The notes under the pieces were generated by a model. It made no database searches, was not told where the DNA came from, and was given only the letters and a program-made list of their open reading frames with translations. The position numbers and the translations under genes were made by a program. This document shows, one piece after another, positions 46,894 through 55,064 of a stretch of 64,000 bases of DNA. Position 1 is the stretch's first letter; each line of letters starts with the position of its first letter. This stretch comes from a virus, in the IMG/VR virus record IMGVR_UViG_3300017963_000014, positions 37,797 to 101,796 of that record; one strand, 5' to 3'.

Positions 46894-47942
46894 CCGAGAC
46901 CTCCCCTTCTGCTCTCGCGGTACGCCCGCCGCTCCGCGTCCTGGGCCGCCCTCCGCCGCGCCTGCCGGCGGAGGAGCTCGAGCGAGAGCGCGGCGGCGGA
47001 GGCGGCGTCCGGGCAGAGGACGGAGCCGTCGGGGCGGACCTCGAACGGGCGCCCGACCCCCTCGAGCCGCACGGAGTTCATCATAGGGAGGAAGACCTCC
47101 TCCTCGAGGACCGCGGGACGTCGGAACCCTCCGGCGCGCGCGGAAGCCTCCTCTACTCCCCTCGCGAGCCGCTCGCGCGACTCCGCGTCGATCTCCCCGC
47201 TCTCGAGCCGTACCGATACCGGGAGTCCGAGTCGCTCCCGGACGCGCGGGACGTCCCCGACGTGCTCCGACTCGGAGCCCCCGGGAACCGTCCCCTCCTC
47301 CTTCTCGAGGAACTTCTCGCGGTTTACCGTCGGCGCGTCTCCCCCCGCCGACTCCGCCCGCTTCCGCCGGAGGTAGCGGGCGACGCCGTTCTCGCTCGGG
47401 AGCTCGCTCGGGAGTAGGACCCGCGCGAGCGCCTTGTACGTTCGGGCGGGCCCCCAGCCCTCCGAGAGCGCGTTCTCGAGTACCCTCACGGCGTCGCCGG
47501 TAAACTCGTCTAGCTTCGCGTACCTCGTTCGCTTCTGACCCTTCCTCGGACTCATCTCGAGCTTCTCCTCGCCCCCCTTCGGGGCGTGCGGGTTTTGCGG
47601 GTTTTGATATCGTAAATAACCGTAATCCTTAAATCCTTTTAACCTCCGGCGGAGGACCCCGACCGCGCGGTCGACCCCCTCGGAGGCCTCGCGGTACGAG
47701 CGTAGCGCGCCGGGGACGTCGAGGTCCGTCGCGCCCGGGGGGACGGGGCAGGAGGAGCAGTCGACGCCGGGCCAGTCCCGGCGGTAGGCGGCCTCGCGGC
47801 AGGCCTCGCGGCGGACGCAGACCTCGCGGGCGAAGTCGTAGCACTTCCCCCGGAGCGGCTCGGGGAAGACGCCGCGGACCGGGGGGAGTAGCGGCGGGAA
47901 GGTTCGTCCGTTTCGCTTCCTTCCCCGCTCGCCGCCTCTCAT
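46890..47942 (-). CDS. Cys-rich N-terminus protein with triplet-repeat linker
   Basis: 350 aa. N-terminal cysteines (CYDFAREVCVRREACREAAY ... VDCSSCPVP) form a likely zinc domain. Then a linker of period three, GFKDYGYLRYQNPQNPHAP, encoded by an AT-rich 9-base repeat, and a helical region with DAVRVLENALSEGWGPARTY KALARVL that resembles a winged-helix. Possibly a replication or DNA-binding protein; no definite family. Confidence 0.5.
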   Translation of the reverse strand: MRGGERGRKRNGRTFPPLLPPVRGVFPEPLRGKCYDFAREVCVRREACREAAYRRDWPGVDCSSCPVPPGATDLDVPGALRSYREASEGVDRAVGVLRRRLKGFKDYGYLRYQNPQNPHAPKGGEEKLEMSPRKGQKRTRYAKLDEFTGDAVRVLENALSEGWGPARTYKALARVLLPSELPSENGVARYLRRKRAESAGGDAPTVNREKFLEKEEGTVPGGSESEHVGDVPRVRERLGLPVSVRLESGEIDAESRERLARGVEEASARAGGFRRPAVLEEEVFLPMMNSVRLEGVGRPFEVRPDGSVLCPDAASAAALSLELLRRQARRRAAQDAERRAYRESRRGGLG

Positions 47943-48205
47943 TAGGCACCCCGGAGCCGCTTCTCTCGCGGCGGGCGCGCGAGCCGGACGTCGCCGCCCG
48001 GGAGGACCGCCGCGCCGACCTCGCGGGCCGGGCCCGGGTAGGCGGAGACGAAGACCGTCCGCTCGACCGCCTCGAGCGGCTCGAGCGGCGAGAGTATCTC
48101 CCGGAAGGCCTTCTCCGCCTCCTCCCGCGAGCGGGCGGCGAGCGCGACCCGGAGCGTAAGGCTCGCTAGGTAGGGCGAGGTCCCGGGCGGGCGCTCCAGC
48201 GGCAT
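47942..48205 (-). CDS. Small unknown protein
   Basis: 87 aa. ASLTLRVALAARSREEAEKA FREILSPLEPL has the beta-alpha-beta start of small ferredoxin-like folds with LxLRVALAAxSxEEAE. Function unknown. Single-base overlaps with both neighbours. Confidence 0.46.
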   Translation of the reverse strand: MPLERPPGTSPYLASLTLRVALAARSREEAEKAFREILSPLEPLEAVERTVFVSAYPGPAREVGAAVLPGGDVRLARPPREKRLRGA

Positions 48206-48450
48206 CAGAGGATCCCCAGACGCCGCTTCTCGACGAGGACGAAGTACCGGGTCTCGACCGCCCCGAGAATATACTCGTAGACCACCTGCGGCGAGAGCGG
48301 GAGCGTCGAGGCTAGGACGCGCGCGACCCCCGCGAGCGGCTCGAGGAGCTCCGGCGGGAGGCCCCGCGCCCGAAGCCGCTCGCGCTCCTCGAGGACCCAG
48401 GCGTCGGGACCGAGGCGAAGCTTCAGGTACTTGATAAGTAATTTAAGCAT
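48205..48450 (-). CDS. Small helical protein
   Basis: 81 aa. Amphipathic N-terminal helix (MLKLLIKYLKLRLGPDAWVL), then helices up to YFVLVEKRRLGIL. No family. Sits directly after the flap exonuclease gene. Confidence 0.46.
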   Translation of the reverse strand: MLKLLIKYLKLRLGPDAWVLEERERLRARGLPPELLEPLAGVARVLASTLPLSPQVVYEYILGAVETRYFVLVEKRRLGIL

Positions 48451-48463
48451 TCTAGCCCCTTCC

Positions 48464-49375
48464 TTAACTCCACTCCCGCAGCCGAGCCCGGAGCGTCCGG
48501 AGCCCGGCCGCCGCGAAGAGCGCCCGCGCGCGGTCGAGGTCGAGGCGCCCGCGGACGAACCGGAGCGGGACGTCGTGCAGCTCGACGAGCCAGCGCATCA
48601 ACTCGAGGCGCTTCAGGCCCTCGGGCGTCCAGACCTTTCGAAACGCGGTCTCTACCCTCTTCTCTAGCTTCCCGTCGACGAGGTCCCCGATCGGCGGAAA
48701 GTTACCGATCAGGAGCGTTTCAACCAAGTGCGGGTACCACTCGAGGAGTGCGGTCGCGGTCTTCGGCCCGACCCCCGGGAGCCCGGGGACGTCGTCGCCG
48801 GGGTCGCCCGAGAGCGCCTTCCAGTCCGTGAGCGCCGCGCCGACCCGTCGACCCTCCTTGCCGGCGCGCGCCGGCGTGTAGAGCGTCTCCCGGCTCCCGA
48901 CCTTCAGGTAGACCGAGACCCGCTCCGAGACGAGCTGGAGGAGGTCCGCGTCGCGCGTGAGGACGAGGACCCGCTCCCCCCGCGCCTCCGCCCCGCGGGC
49001 GAGCGTCGCGAGGACGTCGTCAGCCTCCCAGCCCGGGGCGTACGCCTGCGCGACCCCGAGCGTCGGGAGCAGGCGCCGGAGCTCGGCGAGCTCCCCGACG
49101 TACTCCGGGTCGTACCGGAGTAGGGAGAAGTCCCCGGGGTTCGGGTTCGGCTCCGTCTCCCTCCGCCGCCGGCTCTTCTTGTAGTCGGGGAAGCGCCTCC
49201 GCCGCTCCTCCGCGTTGTCGTCCGGGTCCCAGGCGACGACCTGCCGGACCCCCCGCTCCTCCCCGTTTAGCTTGAAGACCCGGAGCAGGAACCGGTGCGC
49301 GAGCGCCCGCTTCCCCCGCACGAACGCCGCCTTCGCGAAGCCGGAGCCGTCGATCAGGGCGAGGTCGTAGGTCAT
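48464..49375 (-). CDS. 5'-3' exonuclease / flap endonuclease
   Basis: 303 aa, typical T5-type length. Acidic metal-binding blocks in order: ALIDGSGF, VAWDPDDNAEERRRRFPDYK, WEADDVLATLA, LTRDADLLQLV, WKALSGDPGDDVPGLPGVGP KTA (H3TH). It removes 5' flaps and RNA primers in replication and recombination. A separate phage-encoded FEN implies the DNA polymerase lies elsewhere in the genome. Confidence 0.88.
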   Translation of the reverse strand: MTYDLALIDGSGFAKAAFVRGKRALAHRFLLRVFKLNGEERGVRQVVAWDPDDNAEERRRRFPDYKKSRRRRETEPNPNPGDFSLLRYDPEYVGELAELRRLLPTLGVAQAYAPGWEADDVLATLARGAEARGERVLVLTRDADLLQLVSERVSVYLKVGSRETLYTPARAGKEGRRVGAALTDWKALSGDPGDDVPGLPGVGPKTATALLEWYPHLVETLLIGNFPPIGDLVDGKLEKRVETAFRKVWTPEGLKRLELMRWLVELHDVPLRFVRGRLDLDRARALFAAAGLRTLRARLREWS

Positions 49376-49376
49376 C

Positions 49377-49721
49377 CTAGTTCCCTAGCACCGTCGAGAG
49401 GAGTCGGTAGAGGAGGTGCCCACCAGCGAGCCCGCAGAGGACGAGGAGGACCGTCCCCGCGGAGGCGCCCCAGGAGCCCCGCTCGACGGCGGGGCGTCCG
49501 CGCGACGGCATCCTCGTGGGCGGAACCTCTCGTGGGGGTTTCCAGACGCACTCGATCTTCAGCGCGGCCTCCTCCGGGTCCTCGAGGACCCGGATCGGGG
49601 TGCCGTCGACGTAGACGTTCGAGCCGTCCCCGCGACCGCCGTGGGGGGAGACGCGGGAGACCCGCTCGGGGTCGACGAAGAGCGGCGCGTTCGCCGCGTC
49701 GGAGAGCTTCGCGAACCTCAT
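49377..49721 (-). CDS. Membrane-anchored small protein
   Basis: 114 aa. N-terminal cytoplasmic domain (FVDPERVSRVSPHGG, NVYVDGTPIRVLEDPEEAAL) of a type common in small phage and bacterial proteins, and a C-terminal transmembrane helix (TVLLVLCGLAGGHLLYRLLS). Next gene is also a membrane protein ending YRLL, so the two may be a pair. Confidence 0.52.
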   Translation of the reverse strand: MRFAKLSDAANAPLFVDPERVSRVSPHGGRGDGSNVYVDGTPIRVLEDPEEAALKIECVWKPPREVPPTRMPSRGRPAVERGSWGASAGTVLLVLCGLAGGHLLYRLLSTVLGN

Positions 49722-49927
49722 CCGCAGCCCCCGAGGAGTCGGTAGAGGTAGATCGAGAGTACGCTCGAGATCAGCCCGACCACGAACCCGACGAGGAGCG
49801 TCCGGGCGAGGCCCGAACGCGGACCGGTCCAGCGGGGTCCGGTCCGGACCGGGACCTCCGCCCGGCCCCCGAGGAAGTCCGTCCGCTCCCGCTGCTCGAT
49901 CGCGCCGCGTGGGAGTTCGCCGTTCAT
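49718..49927 (-). CDS. Tail-anchored small membrane protein
   Basis: 69 aa. Basic/Pro-rich N-terminus and a C-terminal helix LARTLLVGFVVGLISSVLSI followed by YLYRLLGGCG. The 'LLYRLL' ending resembles its neighbour's. Single-pass topology; lysis or inhibition roles possible. Confidence 0.5.
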   Translation of the reverse strand: MNGELPRGAIEQRERTDFLGGRAEVPVRTGPRWTGPRSGLARTLLVGFVVGLISSVLSIYLYRLLGGCG

Positions 49928-50082
49928 TTCATATCCTCCAAGTTCGGTGGAAGATTCGGACCCCTCGAAATCTTCCGTAGGTGCCGACGGTGATCTTCCG
50001 TCTGACAGTAAGCTCGAACCTTCTTAACTTCTCGGTACCGTTTTCTGCGTTTACGTCTCGATTTTCTCCGACGTGGAGTCAC
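49924..50082 (-). CDS. 52 aa Arg/Lys-rich protein, AT-rich
   Basis: GTG start whose GTGA overlaps the dCMP deaminase stop; stop overlaps the next ATG. Sequence VTPRRRKSRRKRRKRYREVK then VRAYCQTEDHRRHLRK is extremely basic. Codon use (AAA, AGA, CGT, TTA-rich) and lower GC differ sharply from its neighbours, suggesting recent acquisition. Likely nucleic-acid binding. Confidence 0.52.
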   Translation of the reverse strand: MTPRRRKSRRKRRKRYREVKKVRAYCQTEDHRRHLRKISRGPNLPPNLEDMK

Positions 50083-50873
50083 TTTAAGTACTCCCGGACG
50101 TCGAGCCGCTCGACCTTCACCCCGTTCCGGAGCAGGAGCTGCCGCGCCTCGCGCGAGAGCCCGTAGCGGGACTCGTACGCCCCGCCGAAGACGACGCGGG
50201 CGACGCGGACGCGGAGGAGGCGCTTCGCGCAGTCGTAGCAGGGTCCGGCGGTCGTGAAGACCGTCGCCCCCGCGGGCGAGACGCCGTCGAGCGCGCACTG
50301 GAGGAGCGCGTTCTCCTCCGCGTGCAAGGTTCGGACGCAGTGCGAGTCGACGAGGACGTGCCCGCCCGAGAGCCGGCCGCCGCAGTCCGGGCACTCCCCG
50401 GCCTCGAGCTTCGCGCGGGCGAAGCCGTGCGCGTCGCTCGCCTCCGGGATCCCCGCGGACCAGTCCGCCTCGCAGTCGTCGCAGACGAGGTCCGAGCAGT
50501 GCGGCTCGCCCGGCGGCGAGCCGTTGTACCCGCCCGCGATCAGGCGGTTCTCGCGGACGAGCACCGCGCCGACCCCCCGTCGCCCGGGGTCGAGGAGCAG
50601 CTCCGGCCCGCGGTCGCAGGTCGAGCGGGTCGCCGCGAGGTGCGCGTGTAGCATCCAGAACGCGGGCCAGGGGAGGCGGGGGACGCGGAGAGGTAGGGGG
50701 GACTCCTTAGACTCCGAGGCTGCGCGCTCGCCCGACGTATCGATAAGGAGCACGGGTTTACCAAAATCCTCGCCCGCGCGGAGCGAGACGCCGTCCAGCC
50801 TTACGGTTCCGTCGGGGTTCCGAACCCCGGCGAGTTCGAGGCGAACGGGAAGTCTCTCGTTACCGGACGTCAT
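50079..50873 (-). CDS. dCMP deaminase (ComEB-like) with extra Cys insertion
   Basis: 264 aa, longer than the usual ~150-190. Catalytic HAE at 184-186 (RTLHAEENAL) and PCYDC at 211-215. A Cys/His insertion (HCSDLVCDDCE ... CPDCGG, about 126-165) forms the second zinc site of phage dCMP deaminases. The first ~65 residues are an extra N-terminal part. It makes dUMP for dTMP synthesis and pairs with the class II reductase. Confidence 0.85.
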   Translation of the reverse strand: MTSGNERLPVRLELAGVRNPDGTVRLDGVSLRAGEDFGKPVLLIDTSGERAASESKESPLPLRVPRLPWPAFWMLHAHLAATRSTCDRGPELLLDPGRRGVGAVLVRENRLIAGGYNGSPPGEPHCSDLVCDDCEADWSAGIPEASDAHGFARAKLEAGECPDCGGRLSGGHVLVDSHCVRTLHAEENALLQCALDGVSPAGATVFTTAGPCYDCAKRLLRVRVARVVFGGAYESRYGLSREARQLLLRNGVKVERLDVREYLK

Positions 50874-50903
50874 CGCGGAGCCCTCCCCGAGAGTTTGGAA
50901 AGC

Positions 50904-50968
50904 GGGCGGGGCGGGTCGCGCTGGGCACCGCTGAGGGGGGGATCAGAGGTACGCGACCCGCCCCGCCC
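50904..50968. ncRNA. 17-bp perfect stem-loop
   Basis: Arms 50904-50920 and 50952-50968 (GGGCGGGGCGGGTCGCG and its exact complement) with a 31-base loop, filling the spacer between the dCMP deaminase and the 121 aa gene. Much longer than a normal terminator stem and without a U-tract. Strand of any transcript is unknown; structural RNA, attenuator or DNA-level element are all open. Confidence 0.55.
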
Positions 50969-50980
50969 TGGTACGTTACT

Positions 50981-51346
50981 CTATCCGGGATGAGTCTCCG
51001 CGAGCAGCTCGTCGAGCCGGCGGAGGAGCGTCTCGACCCGCGTCTCCGCCGGGACGGCCCCAGAGTCGATAAGCGCCCGTAGCGAGCCCCGGAGGTCGAG
51101 CGCCTCGCGCCGCTCCAGGTTCTCCGCGATCGCCCTCCCGACCTCCGCGTGCGCGGCCTCCCCGATCGTACCCCGCCGGAAGAGGATCAGTGACCGACGC
51201 TGTATCTCCGCGAGCGTGACCCGCGCCGCCGCGACCGTCTCGTACTCCTCGCCCGAGAGGCGGAGTCCTCCCTCCCCGACGAGCTTCTCCGCGTTCGAGA
51301 GGATCGAGCGGGCGGCGACGAGGACGTTCTCCTTCGGGTTCTGCAT
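50981..51346 (-). CDS. Unknown helical protein ending THPG
   Basis: 121 aa, helical throughout (LVAARSILSNAEKLVGEGGL, RALIDSGAVPAETRVETLLR). Ends ...AETHPG, the stop codon being inside the recurrent motif TCATCCCGGATAGA. Flanked by stem-loops on both sides. No family. Confidence 0.5.
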   Translation of the reverse strand: MQNPKENVLVAARSILSNAEKLVGEGGLRLSGEEYETVAAARVTLAEIQRRSLILFRRGTIGEAAHAEVGRAIAENLERREALDLRGSLRALIDSGAVPAETRVETLLRRLDELLAETHPG

Positions 51347-51368
51347 CTTCCGGACTCCTTCTAGGAGC

Positions 51369-51418
51369 GGGGACGAGCAAGGTACGTTGGACGCCTTGAG
51401 TCCCCCTCGCTCGTCCCC
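51369..51418. ncRNA. 10-bp perfect stem-loop
   Basis: Arms GGGGACGAGC (51369-51378) and GCTCGTCCCC (51409-51418) with a 30-base loop that could form an inner AAGG/CCTT stem (51379-51382 with 51394-51397). Just upstream of the 121 aa gene's start. Possible 5' leader structure. Confidence 0.5.
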
Positions 51419-51438
51419 CGTAACTGAAGGGATACCCC

Positions 51439-51522
51439 CGAGAATAGTCAGATCTCTCGATCTCCGACGACCGCGCGGGGTCCCTTTCGGGGACGCGACC
51501 CTCTCGCTTAAAACTATTCTCG
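51439..51522. ncRNA. 10-bp perfect stem with inner hairpin
   Basis: Arms CGAGAATAGT (51439-51448) and ACTATTCTCG (51513-51522) enclose 64 bases including an inner GTCCC/GGGAC hairpin (51480-51494). Together with the neighbouring stem-loop it fills the 191-base spacer. No tRNA features were found, so a structured RNA or regulatory leader is proposed. Confidence 0.5.
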
Positions 51523-51537
51523 CCCCTATTACCCTCT

Positions 51538-51744
51538 CTATCCCGGATGAGTTACCCGCACCTCGATCCGCTCGACCGGAACGACGAGGTCGAGGTCGAC
51601 CTCGTACTCGATCCCGACCTCGTCGGTCGGGACGTTCCGCGCGGGGCAGACCTCGTTCAGGCAGACGAACTTAGGCCCAGAGTCGTAGAGCCTGGAGCCG
51701 CAGGCGACGCAGAGCGGGCCCTTCGAGTAGCGGATCTCGGGCAT
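51538..51744 (-). CDS. Zinc-ribbon protein ending THPG
   Basis: 68 aa from ATG at 51744, which shares a base with the reductase stop. CVACGSRLYDSGPKFVCLNE VCPAR supplies a four-Cys ribbon. Ends VRVTHPG with the stop inside the TCATCCGGGATAGA motif, as the 121 aa gene does. Possibly a partner of the reductase, given coupling. Confidence 0.55.
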   Translation of the reverse strand: MPEIRYSKGPLCVACGSRLYDSGPKFVCLNEVCPARNVPTDEVGIEYEVDLDLVVPVERIEVRVTHPG

Positions 51745-54485
51745 CAGGAGCAGCCCGTCGTCTCGCCGCAGGTCGGGCAGCGGTGGCACGCCCCCGCGGG
51801 CTCGGTTATCGCGCCGCAGGCGGGGCAGGGCGGACCGGAGTCGAGCTCCGCGGCCCTCCGCTCGAGCGCCTCCTCGATACTCGCCGGCGCCGGCGCCTCG
51901 CCCCCGCGGCGACCGCCGGGGAAGCGGGACTCGACCCAGCGAACGACGTAGTCTAGCGGGGAGGTCGCGGACCCTATCTCCGCGTTGTCCGTGAACCCCG
52001 CCGGGTCGAAGCGACTCCGCCGGAACTTCTCGAGGATAGCGGACCAGGGGACGCCGTACTGTAGCGCGATCGAGGCGAGGGTAGCCCAGGCGTCGGTCAG
52101 GCCCCGGACGGTGCTACCCTCCTTCGCCATCAGGACGAAGAGCTCGCCGAGCCTCCCGTCGGGGTAGAGTCCGGCGGTTACGTACCCCTCGTGTCCGGCG
52201 ATCTCGAACTTGTGCGTCCTCGACTCCCGCTCCGACGGGAGCTTCTCCCGCTCGCCGGCGACGCGCGGGGGGCTCTCCGTCAAGAGGCGGTTAACGCCCT
52301 CGATTACCCTCCGGTCCTCCTCCCTCCGTACCTCGGCGTACGGGTCGCTCGCCGCGGGGCGGAGCGGCTGCGTCCCACGGCAGCCGTCGCGGTAGACGAC
52401 GACGCCCTTCAGGTCGAGCCGGTGCGCGGTCCGGAAGACCGCGTCGACGTCCTCGACCGTCGCGGAGTTCGGGAGGTTAACGGTCTTCGAGATCGCGCCC
52501 GAGAGAAGGGGTTGGACGGCGGCGAGCATCTTGACGTGCCCCTCCCACGAGATCGACCGCCCGTCCTCGCCGGCTGGGAGCGCGGCGTCGAATACCGGGA
52601 GGTACTCCTCCCGTACCCCGCCAACCGAGCCGGTCTCCGCGAGGTTTCGAATGATACGAGCCCGGTCCGACGCGCAGTACCCGAGTCGCTCGAGCGCGGG
52701 GTCGACGCTCCGGTTGAACTGAAAGACTACCCCTCCGCCCGCGAGCTCCTTCCGGGTAGCGAGCGCTAGCGCGGGCTCGACCCCGGTGGTGTCGCAGTCC
52801 ATCATCAGCGAAGTCGTCCCAGTCGGCGCGAGGAGCGTCACCTGCGCGTTCCGGAATCCGCTGTAGCTACCTTCGAGGACGTCGTCCCAGATCCGCTCCG
52901 CGGCCGCGCGGAGCTTCTTACCCGCCTCGCCGACGAAGTCGTTCCGGGAGGCGCTCGCGTGGAAACCTAGCACCCTCCGGAGCGAGTCCGCGTTTCGTTC
53001 GTACGCCTCGAACGCCCCCTTGACCCCCGCGACCTCCGCCGAGCGGCGGTAGGCGGAGGCGGTCAGGATAGACGTTACCCCCGCCGCCGTCGCCCGCGCC
53101 TCGTCCGAGTCGTAGGGGAGGCCGGCGGCCATCAGGAAGGCGCCGAGGTTCGTGTACCCGAGCCCGAGCGGGCGGAGCCGTCGAGAGTTCCGCTCGATCT
53201 CCGGCGTCGGGTAGGAGCTCCGGTCGACGAGGATATCCTGCGCGAGGATCGCCGTATCGACCGCCGCGACGAGGTCCCCGACGTCGAGCGACCCGTCCCC
53301 CGCCTGGAACCTCCGGAGGTTGAGCGACGCGAGGTTACAGGCCGAGTCCGGTACGAAGACGAACTCCCCGCAGGGATTGGAGCCGATGATCGGGCCCTCG
53401 GCCGGACAGGTGTGCGCGCGGTTCGTCGCGTCCGCGAACTGGAGCCCGGGGTCCCCGACCTCCCAGGCGGCGCGGAGGAGCTTCGCCCAGATCTCGCGGG
53501 CGTCGACGGTCTCGGCGAGCGAGCCGTCGCGGCGGTTCCGGAGGTCCCAGGAGAGCCCGCTCTCGACCGCCTGCATGAAGGCGTCCGAGACCCGGAGCGA
53601 GTTGTTCGCGTTCTGGAACGCGACCGTCCGGTAGGCGTCGGAGTCCATCCCCGAGCCGAAGCCCGCGGCCTCGAGCGCCCGGATCTTCGCCTCCTCCCGG
53701 ACCTTGCACTCGACGAACTCCTCGACGTCCGGGTGCTCGTCGTCGAGAACGACGATCTTCGCCGCCCTTCTCGTCCTCCCCCCGCTCTTGATCACGCCGG
53801 CGAAGGCGTCGAACCCGCGCATAAAGGAGACCGGGCCCGAGGCGATCCCGCCGCCGTTCAGGCTCTCGGCGGAACCGCGGAGCGGCGAGAGGTTTACGCC
53901 CGAGCCGCCGCCGTACTTGAAGATCCTCCCCTCGGTCTCCGCGAGCCTCATGATCGACTCGAGCGAGTCGTCGACCGAGTTGATGAAGCACGCGCTCGAC
54001 TGCGGCCGCTCCTCGATCCCGACGTTGAAGTAGACCGGCGAGTTGAACGCGAGCCGCTGCGTCCCGAGGAGGAACTGAAGCTCCTTACGGAAGATCGAGC
54101 GCCCCTCCTCGTCGAGGTACCCGTCGCGGAGCCCCCAGTCCGCGATCGAGTCGGAGATCCGGCAGATCATCGTCCAGACCGAGGACTCGCGCTCCGGCGT
54201 CCCGAGCCGGCCGCGGAGGTACTTCGAGGCGACGACGCGGACGGCGGTGTCGCTCCAGGAGACCGGAGCCTCGACCCCCGCCTGCTCGAAGACGACCCGC
54301 CCGTTCGTCGCGTCCTCGATCCGGACGTCGCGCCGGGACCAGGGACCGACGAGTTCGTAGACGTCGGCGGACTCCGGGACGAAGTACCGCTCGACGCGAA
54401 CGCGCCGTGCCTCCGACTCCCGGATCGGATTCGGGGCGACCTCCTCCATCACCTCTATCGGGTTCGGCGTGGATACGGACGACAT
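51744..54485 (-). CDS. nrdJ: Class II (B12-dependent) ribonucleotide reductase
   Basis: 913 aa from ATG at 54485 with AGGAGG upstream. Radical-type reductase core: RLAFNSPVYFNVG, QSSACFINSVDDS, GGGSGVNLSPLRG, IIGSNPCGEFVF, PTGTTSLMMDCDTTGVEP. The C-terminus carries VEDVDAVF..., an AGHEGYVTAGLYPDG TSCPD-like domain, and CPACG...CHRCPTCGETTGC zinc/redox tail. It reduces ribonucleotides using adenosylcobalamin, so the host must supply or import B12. Confidence 0.92.
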   Translation of the reverse strand: MSSVSTPNPIEVMEEVAPNPIRESEARRVRVERYFVPESADVYELVGPWSRRDVRIEDATNGRVVFEQAGVEAPVSWSDTAVRVVASKYLRGRLGTPERESSVWTMICRISDSIADWGLRDGYLDEEGRSIFRKELQFLLGTQRLAFNSPVYFNVGIEERPQSSACFINSVDDSLESIMRLAETEGRIFKYGGGSGVNLSPLRGSAESLNGGGIASGPVSFMRGFDAFAGVIKSGGRTRRAAKIVVLDDEHPDVEEFVECKVREEAKIRALEAAGFGSGMDSDAYRTVAFQNANNSLRVSDAFMQAVESGLSWDLRNRRDGSLAETVDAREIWAKLLRAAWEVGDPGLQFADATNRAHTCPAEGPIIGSNPCGEFVFVPDSACNLASLNLRRFQAGDGSLDVGDLVAAVDTAILAQDILVDRSSYPTPEIERNSRRLRPLGLGYTNLGAFLMAAGLPYDSDEARATAAGVTSILTASAYRRSAEVAGVKGAFEAYERNADSLRRVLGFHASASRNDFVGEAGKKLRAAAERIWDDVLEGSYSGFRNAQVTLLAPTGTTSLMMDCDTTGVEPALALATRKELAGGGVVFQFNRSVDPALERLGYCASDRARIIRNLAETGSVGGVREEYLPVFDAALPAGEDGRSISWEGHVKMLAAVQPLLSGAISKTVNLPNSATVEDVDAVFRTAHRLDLKGVVVYRDGCRGTQPLRPAASDPYAEVRREEDRRVIEGVNRLLTESPPRVAGEREKLPSERESRTHKFEIAGHEGYVTAGLYPDGRLGELFVLMAKEGSTVRGLTDAWATLASIALQYGVPWSAILEKFRRSRFDPAGFTDNAEIGSATSPLDYVVRWVESRFPGGRRGGEAPAPASIEEALERRAAELDSGPPCPACGAITEPAGACHRCPTCGETTGCS

Positions 54486-54505
54486 CAATCCTCCTATTAT
54501 CTTCT

Positions 54506-54865
54506 CTACTTACCGAAACCGAGCGCGTTTAGCCGACGGAGGTAGGAGACGCGGAAGAGCGCGAGCGTCTTGTCCGTCGCCGGCTTCTGCTCGAACTCCT
54601 CGTAGACGAACCGCGCGACCTCCCCCGCGATCCGTCGATCCTCGGGCGCGAGCGAGTTAACGAGCGGCGCGAGGTCAAAGAGGTTCTCGTCGAAGGGGGC
54701 GTAGCGGATTAGGCGACCGAGGCGGTCTAGGTCGTACCTACGGAGGAAGTCCGGGCGGCGCCACCTACCGAAGCGCGCCTCGAACTCGCGGTCCCGGGCG
54801 GTGTACGGCTCGAGCCGCTCGACGAGCTTGTCGACGACCGCGCCCGGCTTGATTATCCTACTCAT
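54506..54865 (-). CDS. Unknown helical protein next to reductase
   Basis: 119 aa, helical (VDKLVERLEPYTARDREFEA, LRRYDLDRLGRLIRYAPFDE). No family; overlaps the zinc-ribbon gene start by eight bases. Position suggests nucleotide metabolism or replication. Confidence 0.48.
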   Translation of the reverse strand: MSRIIKPGAVVDKLVERLEPYTARDREFEARFGRWRRPDFLRRYDLDRLGRLIRYAPFDENLFDLAPLVNSLAPEDRRIAGEVARFVYEEFEQKPATDKTLALFRVSYLRRLNALGFGK

Positions 54866-55064
54866 CCTCGGGTTCCTCCTCTTCCCCGGAGCAGTCGACG
54901 CAGACGAGGATCCGCGCGACCCCCGGCGGGGCGTTCGGCGGGACGGTCCGGAGCTCGCGCTCGGGGAACTCCCGCCCGCAACGAAAGCAGGTCGTGATCC
55001 GCGGTCCGAGGAGCTCGCGCGCCTCGGGGCGGGCCCGGAGACCGGACGGTCGGAATCTTCCCAT
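54858..55064 (-). CDS. Zinc-ribbon protein
   Basis: 68 aa. TTCFRCGREFPERELRTVPP ... VCVDCSG gives a complete four-Cys ribbon with an acidic C-terminal tail. Part of the phage's unusually large set of small zinc proteins. The 77-base spacer upstream shows a weak hairpin only. Confidence 0.55.
   Translation of the reverse strand: MGRFRPSGLRARPEARELLGPRITTCFRCGREFPERELRTVPPNAPPGVARILVCVDCSGEEEEPEDE

Noticed and set aside
51439-51522. tRNA gene
   Set aside because: The 10-bp outer stem superficially resembles an acceptor arm, but D, anticodon and T arms and the GTTCGA loop are missing.
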